A stretch of 64,000 nucleotides of DNA from Saccopteryx bilineata (taxonomy: Eukaryota > Chordata > Mammalia > Chiroptera > Emballonuridae), in assembly GCF_036850765.1 (NCBI RefSeq), contig NC_089493.1, forward strand, positions 268,501,034 through 268,565,033, given 5' to 3'. This document shows, one piece after another, positions 44,038-55,264 of this stretch. The translations under genes were made by a program, and so were the position numbers. The notes under the pieces were generated by a model, which was given only the letters and a program-made list of their open reading frames with translations, had not been told where the DNA came from and did no database searches. Within the stretch, counting starts at the first letter, position 1, and each line of letters opens with the position of its first letter.

Positions 44038-44580
44038 CAGTAGTCCCCCCTTATCATAGTTGAGGGGGGAGCTATTTATCCATAGCATCTCCAGTGGATG
44101 CCTGACACTGTGAATAGTCCCGAACCCTATGAATATTATGGTTTAGTCTACATACAGACCCATGGTAAACTTTAATTTATAGATTAGGCACAGTAAGAGA
44201 TTACCAACAACAATAATAAAACAATAATTATAACAATATATTGTAATAAAAAGTTATGTGAATGTGCCCCTCCCTCCCTCTAAAATATCTTACTGTACTT
44301 TCTGGGATGATGCAAGGTGATGCAGTGCCTATGTGATAAGACGAGGTAAGGTGAGTGACATAAGCATTATGATTAGCGTTATATTGGCCTTCTGACAATA
44401 GATCAGAAGGAGGATCCTCCTCTTCCAGTGATTCTGGATCATGGACCATAATGATGTTGATGGTTAAACATAAGAAACAAATGATGATGATGGTTGGGAA
44501 ATTTAATATCTTCAGACTGCAGTTGACCCGGGGTAACTAAAACCAAGGAAAATGAAACCATGGTTAAAGAGGACTACTGT
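44038..44580 (+). mobile_element. Tigger/pogo-type MITE (about 543 bp)
   Basis: Ends CAGTAGTCCCCCCTTATC and ...AAGAGGACTACTG are inverted. Inner landmarks are 'ccagtggatgcctgacactg', 'aatttatagattaggcacag', 'agttatgtgaatgtg' and 'gcagttgacccggggtaac'. Matches the mammalian Tigger-derived family that begins CAGTAGTCC. A TA follows the right end. Non-autonomous. Confidence 0.8.
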
Positions 44581-44699
44581 ATGAATCAAAAATAGACAAG
44601 CCCATGTAGATCCTTAAATCTAGCCTCAGATCATTTCCGTCTCTGATTGGATGAAGGTGTTTGTATCTAACAGCCGGAAGAACTTCAAGTCTTTCCTGG

Positions 44700-45045
44700 A
44701 AAAAATATAAAATTATCCAGGACCTAATAAGTTTTCATACAAAATGCTTGACATTCAACAAAAAAAAGAAATATTATGCATGTCAGCAGACAGGAACAAG
44801 GGACTGAAAGACAAGAGGAAAAAAATATAATGGAAAAAAGAGACAGGCATACAGCTGTGATGGATGTTAAGGCAAGAATTTTGAAACAATGCTGATTAAT
44901 ATATTTAAGAAAATACGTTACAATATGAAAATTTTCAACAGAGACATTATAATCTGTAAAAAATAACCATATAGAAATTCTAGAACAGAAACTATAATGG
45001 CTAACTATCAATAATATAATAGTTTCAGAGTAGCTTAGATATACC
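44700..45045 (+). mobile_element. L1M ORF1-region remnant, sense
   Basis: A-rich text with 'gcttgacattcaacaaaaaa', 'gaaattctagaacagaaact' and 'atggctaactatcaataata' follows the order of the ORF1 region of old L1M as I recall it. Frames are broken. Confidence 0.45.
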
Positions 45046-45059
45046 TCATGTAGCTCCAC

Positions 45060-45875
45060 AGAGCCAAGGCCCCAGGACTGGACATCATTTCTGATACAGC
45101 CTAGATCTTATTGGCTGTTTCCAACATAGACTGAAAAAAAGATGTTTCCACACTACAGGTAAGCACTTCCAAGAAGACACTGATGATTCTACCCAAGTTC
45201 CTATCACTACACTTGTATTAGACTGTCCCACTCCCCGATCTTGGCTATCTCACATCAGGCTGAGCCTCTCCATGTCCCCAGATCTTGTGATTCACACTCT
45301 CTGGCTTAGTGGACTCACCCCATTCACAGGCTTCTCCTCACAGGGTATTTCCAGTACGTGATATGACTCACAGGATAACTGAAAAATCTGTCAAGCCAGT
45401 TTGGGAGTCCACGTGTGCTTGTCTGGCAGAAATTGAATGTTTCAAAGGCTTTAGGGAAAATTGTGTCAGGGCAGCAGATACTTAGAATAATAGATTTACA
45501 ACAACATCTCTGTTCAGTGTAGCCTTCCTTGGTTATTAGATCTGTAGTTTGTTACTTAAAGATAAATTTTTCAGTTTGATTTAGTTTAAACATTGCTTCT
45601 GAGGATTACACATATTCCCGGAGGCCACAGGACAGTCAGTACAGCTTAAATAAATTGGCCATCTTTGAATCGATAAAAAAAAAAAAATGTATGTCTTCAG
45701 CCACTCCAGCACCACGTACAGGGACTATACTCTGGGGAAACTCCTAACACAGGCTTGAAAATGACCACAAAGCAGCCGGAAAAACATCTTCCAGGGACAA
45801 GGTGAAGTGGGACACCCAGTTCCTGTGAGTCGAGTCCTAGGAGATATGGGGCAGGGCGTGTTGCTGGAGACTCTT
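45060..45875. other. Unassigned non-coding sequence
   Basis: No repeat family or gene recognised. Confidence 0.4.
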
Positions 45876-45880
45876 TATAA

Positions 45881-46211
45881 CAGGGGTCCCCAAACTTTTT
45901 ACACAGGGGGCCAGTTCACTGTCCCTTAGACCGTTGGAGGGCCGGACTATAAAAAAAACTATGAACAAATCCCTATGCACACTGCACATATCTTATTTTA
46001 AAGTAAAAAAACAAAACGGGAACAAATACAATATTTAAAATAAAGAACAAGTAAATTTAAATCAACAAACTGACCAGTATTTCAATGGGAACTATGCTCC
46101 TCTCACTGACCACCAATGAAAGAGGTGCCTCTTCTGGAAGTGCGGTGGGGGCCAGATAAATGGCCTCAGGGGGCCGCATGCGGCCCGCGGGCCGTAGTTT
46201 GGGGACCCCTG
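45881..46211 (+). mobile_element. Non-autonomous hAT element, copy 5, perfect TSD
   Basis: Ends CAGGGGTCCCCAAACTTTTT and GTAGTTTGGGGACCCCTG. Perfect 8-bp target duplication CTTTATAA (45873-45880 and 46212-46219). 331 bp, the best-preserved copy by its target duplication. Its interior is closest to copies 3 and 4. Confidence 0.95.
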
Positions 46212-46234
46212 CTTTATAAAATACAGTAGGTGGG

Positions 46235-47125
46235 TTATTTTTTTTTAAAGACTTATTTTTTGAGCATTCTAGGTTCAAAACAAACTAAGAGGAAAGTACA
46301 GAGATTTCCCATACATCCCCTGCGCCCATACATGCACAGCCTCCCCTGTTATCAACCCTCCCACCAGAGGGGTGCATTTGTTACCATTGATGAGCCAATT
46401 GATGAACACATCATAATCACCCAAAGTCCATATTTTTCATTGGGGTTCACTCTTGGTTTTGCACATCCAATAAGCTTGGACAAAAGTAGAAATGACCTGT
46501 ATCCACCATGATAGATTCATACAGAGTAGTCACAGTCCAGAAAATACTCTGTGTTCCATCTGTTCATTCCCACACTCCCCTTCCCAGCCCCTGGCAACCA
46601 CTGGTTTTTTTTACTGTCTCCATAGGTTTCTATTTTTAAGAATGTGAGATAGTTGGAATCATACAGCATATAGACTATTCACACTGGTTTCTTTCACTCA
46701 GTCATAGGCATTTAACTTTCTCCATATCTTTTTATGGCTTAATAGCCCATTTGTTTTTAGTGTAGAATAATATCCCATTGTGTGGATGTATCAGACTTTA
46801 TCCATTCACCTAGTGAGGTACAATTTAGTGGCTTCCAAGTTTTGATAATTATGAATAAAGTTTCTATAAAAATTCATGGTCAGGCTTTTGTGTGGACGTA
46901 CCCAATTCTTTTGGGTATTTACTAAGGAGCATGATTGCTACGTCATGTGCTAAAGAGTATGTTTAATTTTGTATGAAACTGCCAACTGTCTTCCAAAGTG
47001 GCTGTTGTATTTTGTGTTCTCACCAGCAATGCATGAGACGTCCTGTTGTCCTACATCCTCAGCAGCACTTGGTGGTGTTATTGTTTTGGATACTGGCAAT
47101 CTAATAGGTGTGTAGTAGTATTGGA
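46235..47125 (-). mobile_element. Old L1M fragment, antisense
   Basis: Ordered landmarks: atacatcccctgcgcccata, 'cctggcaaccactgg', 'tctttttatggcttaat', 'taatatcccattgtgtgg', 'tttgtgtggacgtacc', 'ctgccaactgtcttcc', 'ctacatcctcagcagcac'. It matches antisense L1M 3'UTR to ORF2. Degraded. Confidence 0.8.
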
Positions 47126-47129
47126 ATAT

Positions 47130-47737
47130 GTGATGAGAAAAATCAAACAGAATTACAAGTACGTTTGTAAAACTACCTCAGTAAAGAGGATGGGGGGAAA
47201 TGGTGCTGACCTAAGTGATTTGGAAGAAGAGTAGACACGATGCCCGGCCCACAGCCGCCCTATGGGAGGCCCTGGTCTTCCCCGTGCCGCAGTCTGCGGA
47301 TGGGACCTGCCTCCAGCACCTGGAAGAAGCCTATCCGTCTCCCTTGAGCAGAGCCTTTGCCTTGTTAGTTAACCAGTTACCCTAGATGTCTCCACGGTCC
47401 TTTGACCAGACACTAGGCACATCTTAAATGTCATAGGGGTCCCAACTGGAGACAGTGGTCCAGCCTGCATCTACCGGAAGCTATGCCGGCCTCCTGTGAT
47501 TTCTCTTTTCATGTCCTGCAACAGTTGAGGGTGGCAAGCCGAGGCCGACCTCAGCAGACGCAGCAGAAGGCAGCGGTGACCGAAGCGCCAGCATGTGAGC
47601 AGCGCGTGGTGCCTTTCCAGGCAGGGCTTGCCGCTCTGTGAATTCAATTAGCAAGCCAAGAGTGGCTTAGAGGCAGGCCATCGCTGTCTATCACCGAACC
47701 ACCCAGCTCAGTGCGCTGACTGCTTTGAAATGTACCT
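47130..47737. other. Unique, GC-moderate sequence
   Basis: No repeat or gene recognised. Several CpGs at 47550-47640 are scattered rather than clustered. Confidence 0.4.
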
Positions 47738-47743
47738 GGGATT

Positions 47744-48132
47744 TGTTTTAATCAGGCATGGGAAGATGACAGACGTGGAGATAAGTGCCTTGAAAGAAGA
47801 GTCTATTACTTACGATTCCCGTCGGAGGGGGCATGCCACGTCCATCCGGCGGGGTCTCACAGGGAAGCGGCAGGTCAGTCAGGAGGCAGGAGGGCCGAGG
47901 GGAAAGTGTAGGCGAGGGGCTTTATTCCTGTAATGGCGGGTGGTTCTGAGGCGAGGCTCCATGGAGCAGGAAGCAAAGCGCAGATGTTGCAGTTTGTGAT
48001 TGGAAGGTTCATAATGTGATTTCTGGGTACCTGCACAAAAGCCCAGGGATGGTAGGAACAGGCACAATTTTAGCCGACGTTTCAAGATGTCAAAATCATC
48101 CATCGCAGACTCTCAAGATTAATTATTACAAT
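47744..48132 (-). mobile_element. Probable solo ERV LTR with GGGATT flanks
   Basis: On the minus strand the block reads TGTAATAATTAATC ... AACA at its ends. It has a CCAAT-like word (ccaatcac) and an AATAAA in the order U3, then R-U5, followed by 'ttctttcaaggcacttatct', a retroviral LTR-like 3' part. The 6-mer GGGATT lies at 47738-47743 and 48133-48138. No internal genes remain. The right boundary is offset by two bases from a strict TG...CA pair. Confidence 0.5.
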
Positions 48133-48139
48133 GGGATTC

Positions 48140-49005
48140 TGAAGCAGAAAGGGGCATTTGGTAAAAACTAAGGAAATATGAGCAAAGCGTGGAATTTAGT
48201 TAATAATAATATAGCGATGTTGGTTCATTAATCGTGATAAATGTACCGTACTAATGTAAGATGTTAATTATAAGGGTAAGTGAGTGTGAAATATATGGAG
48301 ACTCTGTACTATTTTTATATAACTTTGCTAAAATCTAGAACTTTTAAAAAATAAAAGTCTATTTTATAAGCTTCACTTTTTGAGACCCACCAATTCACTC
48401 TAGTGTTCCCAGGTCCCTTTTCCGCTTGTAGGGACGTGTGCTTGCATGGACGACAGAAAGGAGAGAGTTGGTACTTCCCCCTTCCTAGGGCGGATTCGTT
48501 CATTGAGCATATGACTGTGTCTGACCCAGTGTGAGGGGCAGAGGGAAAGACCCAGGCTAACCCCACGCTGAAGAAAATCTCAGTTTAACAGAGCTTATAG
48601 ACACAAACCCCCCAAACTGCCCCACGAGGCAGCATGTGCTATGGAAGAATTTTGTACCTGACGCCATGAGATACTGAAGAAACGTTTGGAGGACTCGGGG
48701 ACTGCTTGGCAGAGTCAGCATTTGAAAATCATGTTGAAGGGTGAGGAGCAATTTGGAAAGGAGAGCAGAGCTCAATGCCGAGGCCCCGAGGCAGAAAGTC
48801 ATGACGTTTGGGAGGTGGTGCTGGGCAGGGCGTGGGGTCCGCAGTGGGAGTGGTTGGAGATGCTGCTGGAAAGGAAGGTTAACACAGCAGCCTTCGGGAG
48901 GCACAGTGCTTGCTGAGGGACTGAATGCGTGAATGAATGAATGGCCAGAGGGGGAAAGGCCTCGCATGATTTCTAGAGCCCAGACTTTATTCTATAGGCT
49001 ACAGG
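48140..49005. other. Unassigned non-coding sequence
   Basis: A 136-codon minus-strand frame at 48557-48967 shows no domain. A short gaatgaatgaatg word at about 48928 is L2-tail-like. Confidence 0.4.
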
Positions 49006-49023
49006 GAGCCACCTTGGCTTTTT

Positions 49024-49211
49024 TTATTTATTTATTCATTTTAGAGAGGAGAGGGAGAGACAGAGAGGAGAGACAGAGAGAGAGAAGGGGGGGAGGAGCT
49101 GGAAGCATCAACTCCCATATGTGCCTTGACCAGGCAAGCCCAGGGTTTCGAACCAACGACCTCAGCATTTTTAGGTCGATGCTTTATCCACTGTGCCACC
49201 ACAGGTCAGGC
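49024..49211 (-). mobile_element. VES SINE, short subtype, antisense, perfect TSD
   Basis: Minus-strand start GCCTGACCTGTGGTGGCACA, with B-box-like and GA/CT-rich parts. Perfect 15-bp target duplication CCACCTTGGCTTTTT at 49009-49023 and 49212-49226. Confidence 0.94.
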
Positions 49212-49264
49212 CCACCTTGGCTTTTTGAGAGGAGAATGACATGTCATTAGATGACATATCAGTG

Positions 49265-49440
49265 ATTAGACCCTTGTCCCTCCAAATGTGGATCAGGTGG
49301 CATCAGCATCACCTGAGTTTTTATAAAAACTGGAGAACCTGAGGTCAGACCCCAGACACACTGCGTCAGAATCTGCATTTCATCAAGATTCCCGGGGAAG
49401 GGGGTCGTACGTACATCCAAGTTCCAGGAGACCTGCTTTA
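49265..49440 (+). repeat. MER5-type hAT MITE
   Basis: 'ggcatcagcatcacctgag', 'ctggagaacctgaggtcaga', 'cgtcagaatctgcatttc' and 'caagttccaggagacctgct' match MER5-like MITEs. Diverged, ends eroded. Confidence 0.65.
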
Positions 49441-49444
49441 GAAA

Positions 49445-51085
49445 GCTCAGTGTGTTGGCAGAGAAAAAAAAAGTAGTCTTTTTTTCCTATTAATTCCCCC
49501 CCCCCCAAAAAAAAAGGAAATGTGGGCAAGAGAGAGGAAAAGAGGAAGGAGAGTGGGGAGGAGAGAAGGAGGAAAACCAGGACTTGCATAAATGAAACAG
49601 ACCACCTTCCGCCTAACTGCTTCCTTCCTCCTAAGTCCTGTGTCAGGAAAGGAGTGGGGACTCCAGTTGGAAGCCTTCCAGCCCGCAGGGTCCCAGTCAT
49701 CCTGCAAAGGAGGAGTGTGTGTCTTTGGAAAGTGCTACCTCGGAACTGAGGAGGAAGGAGGAGGAGTCATGGACCACGTGGCAAAGCAACAAGCAGCCCC
49801 GGAACCCTTATTCCTCATGCAAGCAGATGAAACATGCACTTAACTTCCGGCAAACTGGCTGCTGGGATGGCAGCTGAGGGAAATCAAAGGCTCAGCGGGC
49901 CCCCATCATTCACCCTCATTTTGTGGAGCCAGAGCAGCTGATGGGATGGCAGGTTAAACACATCCCCGGCCCTTGCTAGCACGCGGCTGTGTGGAGGCCC
50001 GTTCCACCCCTCTGTCTCCCTTTGCATGCTTGCCCAGGGCAGCCAAAATCTGGATTCGTGTAGAGAAAGGAAGTGGCCACGTCCCACCTGAGTCTGCACG
50101 GGCACAGGCGGCGGAGGCCACCCTGCAGACGGTGACCCACTTCTGCCACCTCATCTGCATCTCTGCGCTGCTGGAGCATTCTCCTCCAAGGGACACTCAT
50201 TGTGATCTGTTCCATTTACCCACACGTGCTGAATTTACTCTGATGAGCTACAGGTGCTAATGATGCCCCTGTGTCACCGACTGTTGTACGAGATGAAAGA
50301 GCACAGCAGAGCCTGGCTGGTCTGTATTTGGTGAGCATTCTGGGAACGCAGGCAGGGCTTTGTTGGGGGTTTTATTCTCTTCCTCCCCGCCATCACGGGG
50401 TTGCTGAGAACCGAGTTCATTCTCCAGTGAAGCCCGGCAGCCGCTTAGCTGCTCTGTGCTGGGCACGTGCACGGAGGGTTGTTCCGGAAACTCCTCATGA
50501 GCACACTGTAAGATGAACCACTTGTCCGCCGTTTAGGGACCGGGAAATCGAGGCTAGCAGCTAACTGGGAGCATAGTTGGGATTCTATCCAGGACTGCTC
50601 TTTTCTCTGCATTGTCAGTGACAATATTCAGTTGAGGTAAAAATCCTGTAGGAGCGACCCTCCAGGTTCCCTTCTCTGGGATAACAATCTCCAGCCCAAA
50701 GAGGACTGACTTTTTATTCGTAACACTGATACCTCATGTTTGTCAGAGCTTTATGTTGTTTGAACTCTTAGTCACATCTCATCTCATGTAATGCTCAAGG
50801 ATATATCATAAGACACGCCCAGCTAGGTTAGTATTGCCAGCTGTTTGGAAGAAAGCGTTGTACCCCTGAGAATGAGCAGCAGGGTGATGGAGCCACAGTG
50901 GGGGAGGGGAGAGCTGAGGACTCAGGAGGTGCCCGGGTGCCTCACCTCCCTGTCTGCCTACGGTTGATGCACAACTTTACCTGGAAGAAATTGGCAAGTG
51001 TAGCCTAGAATTGGTGAGAAAGAACTGGGAAGAAATGACTGTTGCCTTTGAAAAGTTGAAAATGGCCGTGAGGAAGAAGCAGCAG
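49445..51085. other. Repeat-poor unique sequence
   Basis: About 1.6 kb with no named repeat. C12 at about 49496. Frames up to 105 codons overlap on both strands and show no domain. Contains repeat-free tracts at 49930-50260 that could be conserved. Confidence 0.4.
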
Positions 51086-51089
51086 CCTT

Positions 51090-51120
<31 letters not shown>
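51090..51120. repeat. (GT)n microsatellite
   Basis: About fifteen GT units, uninterrupted. Confidence 0.95.
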
Positions 51121-51122
<2 letters not shown>

Positions 51123-51224
51123 AGAAGAAATTTGAGAAATAAGAGAGTCCAGCCTCTGACTGGGTCTCTGATGAATCTTAGTCACCCTCCCACCCAACTC
51201 AGTTAGATTAAAAATACAGAGATA

Positions 51225-51577
51225 CAGGAGTCCCGGGTTCGATTCCCGGCCAGGGCACATAGGAGAGGCGCCCATCTGCTTCTCCTCCCCTCCCCCCTCC
51301 TTCCTCTCTGTTTCTCTCTTCCCCTCCCGCAGCGAGGCCCCATTGGAGCAAGGATGGCCCCGGGAGCTGGGGATGGCTCCTTGGCCTCTGCCCCAGGCAC
51401 TAGAGTGGCTCTGGTTGCGACAGAGCGACGCCCCAGAGGGGCAGAGCATTACCCTCTGGTGGGCAGAGCGTCGCCCCCTGGTGGGTGTGCCGGGTGGATC
51501 CTGGTCGGGCGCATGCGGGAGTCTGTCTGACTGTCTCTCCCCGTTTCCAGCTTCAGAAAAAAAATACAAAAAAAAAA
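51225..51577 (+). mobile_element. VES SINE lacking its tRNA-like head
   Basis: It begins inside the VES at caggagtcccgggttcg, so roughly the first 50 bases (A-box part) are absent. It is nonetheless flanked by a target duplication AAAATACAG, A or C, GATA at 51211-51224 and 51564-51577 region, one mismatch. The truncation therefore probably happened during insertion. Long-body subtype. Confidence 0.88.
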
Positions 51578-51591
51578 AAAATACAGCGATA

Positions 51592-53075
51592 GAAGGCCTG
51601 AGCAGGGCATCTCCTGAAAACTGGTAGTGGCTGGCCAAGCAACTATCCATCAAGGGCACTAACTGCCTGAAGATTTTATAAGCTTTGTGGGGAGGAAGCA
51701 ATAAGAGTCCTTGGGACTAGGACCATCCAAGGCTGATTCTCAAACCAGTTGGGGATCAGATCACCTTCTCCAACCTCCTCCCAGGGACCACCTGACAAAG
51801 ATACTCGGTGTGGGGCACAGACCTGAGATGATGGTGGGTGGGTGGCAAGGCAGATGTATTTTCAGGTTGGCATCACATTGATCAGTTTTGAATCTCATCT
51901 TAAGGCAATAGACCTCAAATCTTAAAGAGTGTGATTGTAACACCCTAGGAAACTATGTACTACAAGAAACTGAGTGATTAGAGCCATAGATGCGGAGGAA
52001 TAGAAGGAGACGTGCAACACAGCTACGAGGAGGACTGTCCCCCACCCCCAGTGTGGGTAACTGTTACGGAGGAGCTGCAAGAAACAAGTGGAAGTGACAT
52101 TAGCTCGGCCTCGGCCTCCTTGGTGGAAGTCCTCATGTGACCTAGTATTACTGGGGATGGGGAAGGGAGGGGGCACGATGGCAGTGTCCAGCTGTGACAC
52201 CAGAGCAGTGAAAGAGTCAGGAGTGGCTGAGGCTGGTGGGTGGGGCAGCTCAGGGAAGCAGCTAGAGCAGAACTTCAGTGACCTCCAAGATGGAGTGCGA
52301 GATGCTCTGAGACTACACCATGGGAGATCGGATGCTTCCCGCTTACCTGACTGTATATTAACCTAACCTTTAATTCCCAGTCTCAAGGACACTTCTAGCC
52401 AAGTGTTCTTTTCTAGAAGTGGGTCATTCTCCTTCAAACTCCCTGAGCTCCCACAGCTCTTAACCTTATTGCACATAATATTTTCTATCTTGTACTTCAG
52501 CTGTCTGTGGTCCATTTACCCCAATTAATTTTTCTAGACCACAACCACCTGCCTCATGTTCCTCTCCCCTCTTTGCATTCAACCTCTCCTTCTAGATTCC
52601 ACACTCACCGGGAGAAGAGACCGCGATTCTGAACCCCTCCGACAACCCAGCCAGAATGCGTCACACACCATTGACATGGTGTTTTTGTTTTTGAATGAGT
52701 GGCTACCTGACTAATGAAGGAAGCAAGATGGAGACAGGATCGGGGAGGGAGGTGGCTGCTTTTCAGTCCTCTGGGGAAGAAACCCTTGTGGCTTTGGCCC
52801 ACTGCAGCCTCATTTTCCCAGGAGAGGCTAAGTCTTACCCACAGCGTGTGAGCCAGGAGATGGAGGGAAGGAGACAGCGGACACAAGCCCACCAGTCCGC
52901 CCAGAGGAAATGCCCTTTCCTTGATAGGGGCAGCCTGTGCTGGGGGCCAGCAGCCGGTGTTGTTCTGTGCCCAGGAATCAGAGGCGGAGAAGGCAGGGAG
53001 AGAGACTCCTCTCAGAGGCTGGTGGACAAGGAAAGGGGGAGGGGACAGGGGTGGAGACAGCAGCTCCGCTGACTA
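51592..53075. other. Unique non-coding stretch
   Basis: No repeat family named. The frame at 52695-53072 (125 codons, Gly/Arg/Glu-rich) and its neighbours have no family features and are probably chance. Confidence 0.4.
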
Positions 53076-53079
53076 ATTA

Positions 53080-53330
53080 AACCCTTTGGTAGCTGGCCCC
53101 CACCGGCTCAAGCAGATTATCACTGCTGAATCAGCTCCCTGCCAAGGCCAGACTCACTCACACGCCCCTTTTTCCTGCTTGATTTGCCTAATGGAAGCTG
53201 ACAGTGAAGTTCAACAGTGATTGTCAGATTTCAGTAGGAACCTCGAGGGGGGAGAGGAAGGCAGACATTAGAGGAATAAAAATAGCGCACATAATGAGAT
53301 CCTTTATTTAGCTGAACCACTTCTTTAATG
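53080..53330. promoter_or_regulatory. Candidate conserved non-coding block
   Basis: Repeat-free sequence with gactaattaaacc (about 53070), a near-palindrome TGCTGAATCAGC (53124-53135) like a MAF-type element, cagattatcac next to it, and 'gaataaaaatagcgc' (about 53274). Motif evidence only. Confidence 0.3.
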
Positions 53331-53337
53331 ACTCACC

Positions 53338-53353
53338 TCTCTCTCTCTCTCTC

Positions 53354-53388
<35 letters not shown>
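53338..53388. repeat. (CT)n(CA)n compound microsatellite
   Basis: (CT)n at 53338-53357 followed directly by (CA)n at 53359-53388. Confidence 0.95.
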
Positions 53389-53389
<1 letters not shown>

Positions 53390-53390
<1 letters not shown>

Positions 53391-53931
53391 TATGCACACA
53401 TATTTGATTTTCATGTGGGCTGGAGACCTTGCCTAGGTCCTATGGGAAAGAGAGACCATCCATCCTGGACGGTAGAAGTCTGCAAAGGAGATGTCAATGG
53501 ATGGTGAAAATGGGAAATAATCCCCCACATTTTGCCAACCAAACAGTCCTTCTGTTCCTTAATTTCTTTCAGTATATTTATTTTCTAAAATGTGACCTAG
53601 GAATTTGTTGGACCAGCAAAACCGAGTATATGGACAGGCACTCAGGACCGTGGGTGGTTCCTTCTCCTTCTGTGCCTCTGGTTTTATACAACTGAGATCT
53701 GGAAGGTGTGGTGAACTCTCAAAACCTCAGCTCTTCGTTGGAAAATTCAGCCTTAACTTGGTGAGAAGGACACACAGGATGGCACAGGCAAACTTTCTGG
53801 ACACTGCCTATCACAAAGATATGGACAATAAATGCCCGATCCTTCCTGACTGGGAAGTGCAGTTTTCCATGACTTTATAGGGAATCTCCCAGTAATCCTA
53901 AGCATCAAGGTTTGAAACCAGGTTCTATATA
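53390..53931. other. Unassigned non-coding sequence
   Basis: No repeat or gene recognised. Confidence 0.4.
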
Positions 53932-53943
53932 AAAAAAAGTTGA

Positions 53944-54271
53944 GCCTGACCAGGTGATGGCGCAGTGGATAGAGTGTAGGACTGGGATGTGGAAGACCCA
54001 GGTTCAAGACCCCGAGGTCACCAGCTTGAGCGTGGGCTCATCTGGTTTGAGCAAAAGCTCACCAGCTTGAACCCAAGGTCGCTGGCTCAAGCAAGGGGTT
54101 ACTCGATCTGCTGAAGGCCCGTAGTCAAGGCACATATGAGAAAGCAATCAATGAACATCTAAGGTGTTGCAACCCGCAACGAAAAACTAATGATTGATGC
54201 TTCTCATCTCTCTGTTCCTGTCTGTCTGTCCCTGTCTATCCCTCTCTCTGACTCTCTCTGTCTCTGTAAAG
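53944..54271 (+). mobile_element. VES SINE, long A-type
   Basis: Starts GCCTGACCAGGTGATGGCGC. It has an internal near-tandem pair of 'accagcttga' segments, a polypyrimidine stretch and a short A-rich tail. Target duplication AAAAAAAGTTGA at 53932-53943 and 54272-54283. It is the same subtype as 31817. Confidence 0.94.
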
Positions 54272-54299
54272 AAAAAAAGTTGAATTTTAGTAAAGGCAG

Positions 54300-54480
54300 C
54301 TAACAGATCTGAGTGTTTGTGAGTGCCAGGCACTGTTCTAAGCACTGCACGCGCATTCACTCAGGTAAGCCTTCCCACCGGTAGCCCCTGTTACAGGTGA
54401 GGCAGACAAGGCACAGAAGAATTAAATAGCTCACTCAAAATCACCACAGCATTAGTCAGTGTTGAACCTAGGATTAGACC
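54300..54480 (-). repeat. MIR SINE, antisense
   Basis: 'tgccaggcactgttctaagc', 'ccctgttacaggtgaggcag', 'gctcactcaaaatcaccac' are in antisense MIR order. Confidence 0.75.
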
Positions 54481-54484
54481 ATTT

Positions 54485-55090
54485 TTCAATTGCCTAAAAA
54501 AAGTTGAATAAATAGACAGGGCCTCATAAAAGTTAGACATTAGTATGCTGGGACCTATTTGTGTGAAGAGCCTTCTATAAGAAATTTGCAACAAATGATA
54601 AGAACAAAAAACCTGTGTGTGCCCAGGAGGAGGGGGACTTGGGCATCCTAGCTGAGAGATCCTGGGTCTGGACTGGGGTACAACTCTGTGAGTGCCTCCT
54701 TGCATATCTGCCTCGCCCATCCCATGCTACTCATAGACAGTAGAGAGACAGGCACTAAGAGGTCAAAACTATGCAACCTCATTGTCTTGGACATGCAATT
54801 AAGTGAAGACCTTCCACAGCTAATGCTTTTAGAAGAGGCCTCTAGAGAGCAAATTCAATTCCAGCATCTAAAGTCAGCCTGGCTGCAGGCATCACGTGCT
54901 CTTGGCAGAGGAAGGCCAGCCAGAGGTCATGAGAAAGTCACTCTAAGAAACTTAACAAGTGAGGTGTGGAGTCTTTTCCGAGTAAGTCTTCCTTTAAGTT
55001 ACAGACCATGCCTTTTCCTTCCTCAATTTTTTCCCTGTTCTAACCAACACTAGAGTGTTAGTTGTGATTTCAAATAGCCATCATTTCCCC
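54485..55090. other. Unassigned non-coding sequence
   Basis: Nothing recognised. The 121-codon frame at 54688-55053 shows no domain. Confidence 0.4.
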
Positions 55091-55094
55091 CGCC

Positions 55095-55260
55095 TTCCTC
55101 ATTATTTCATCCTCCTGTCCTGTTTTGCAGATGAGGGAACTGTAGCACAGAGAATGTATATACATAAGTCGCCCAAGATGAAAGATCTAATGAAGGCAGC
55201 TAGGAAAGATCTAGATAGAGTTCAAGGTCTGAATTCCGTTCCTTGTCCGCTGCCCCTTCC
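55095..55260 (-). repeat. MIR SINE, antisense
   Basis: 'ttttgcagatgagggaactg' and 'gtagcacagagaatg' are in antisense MIR order. Confidence 0.6.
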
Positions 55261-55264
55261 TAGT

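Noticed and set aside
48557..48967. 136-codon minus-strand frame
   Set aside because: Pro/Ser/Leu-rich with no motif, overlapped by frames on the other strand, and no splice-like context.
50958..51701. 247-codon open frame, the longest in the window
   Set aside because: Half of it is antisense VES, and a poly-His/Thr run comes from the (GT)n microsatellite. Similar frames occur at every VES copy.
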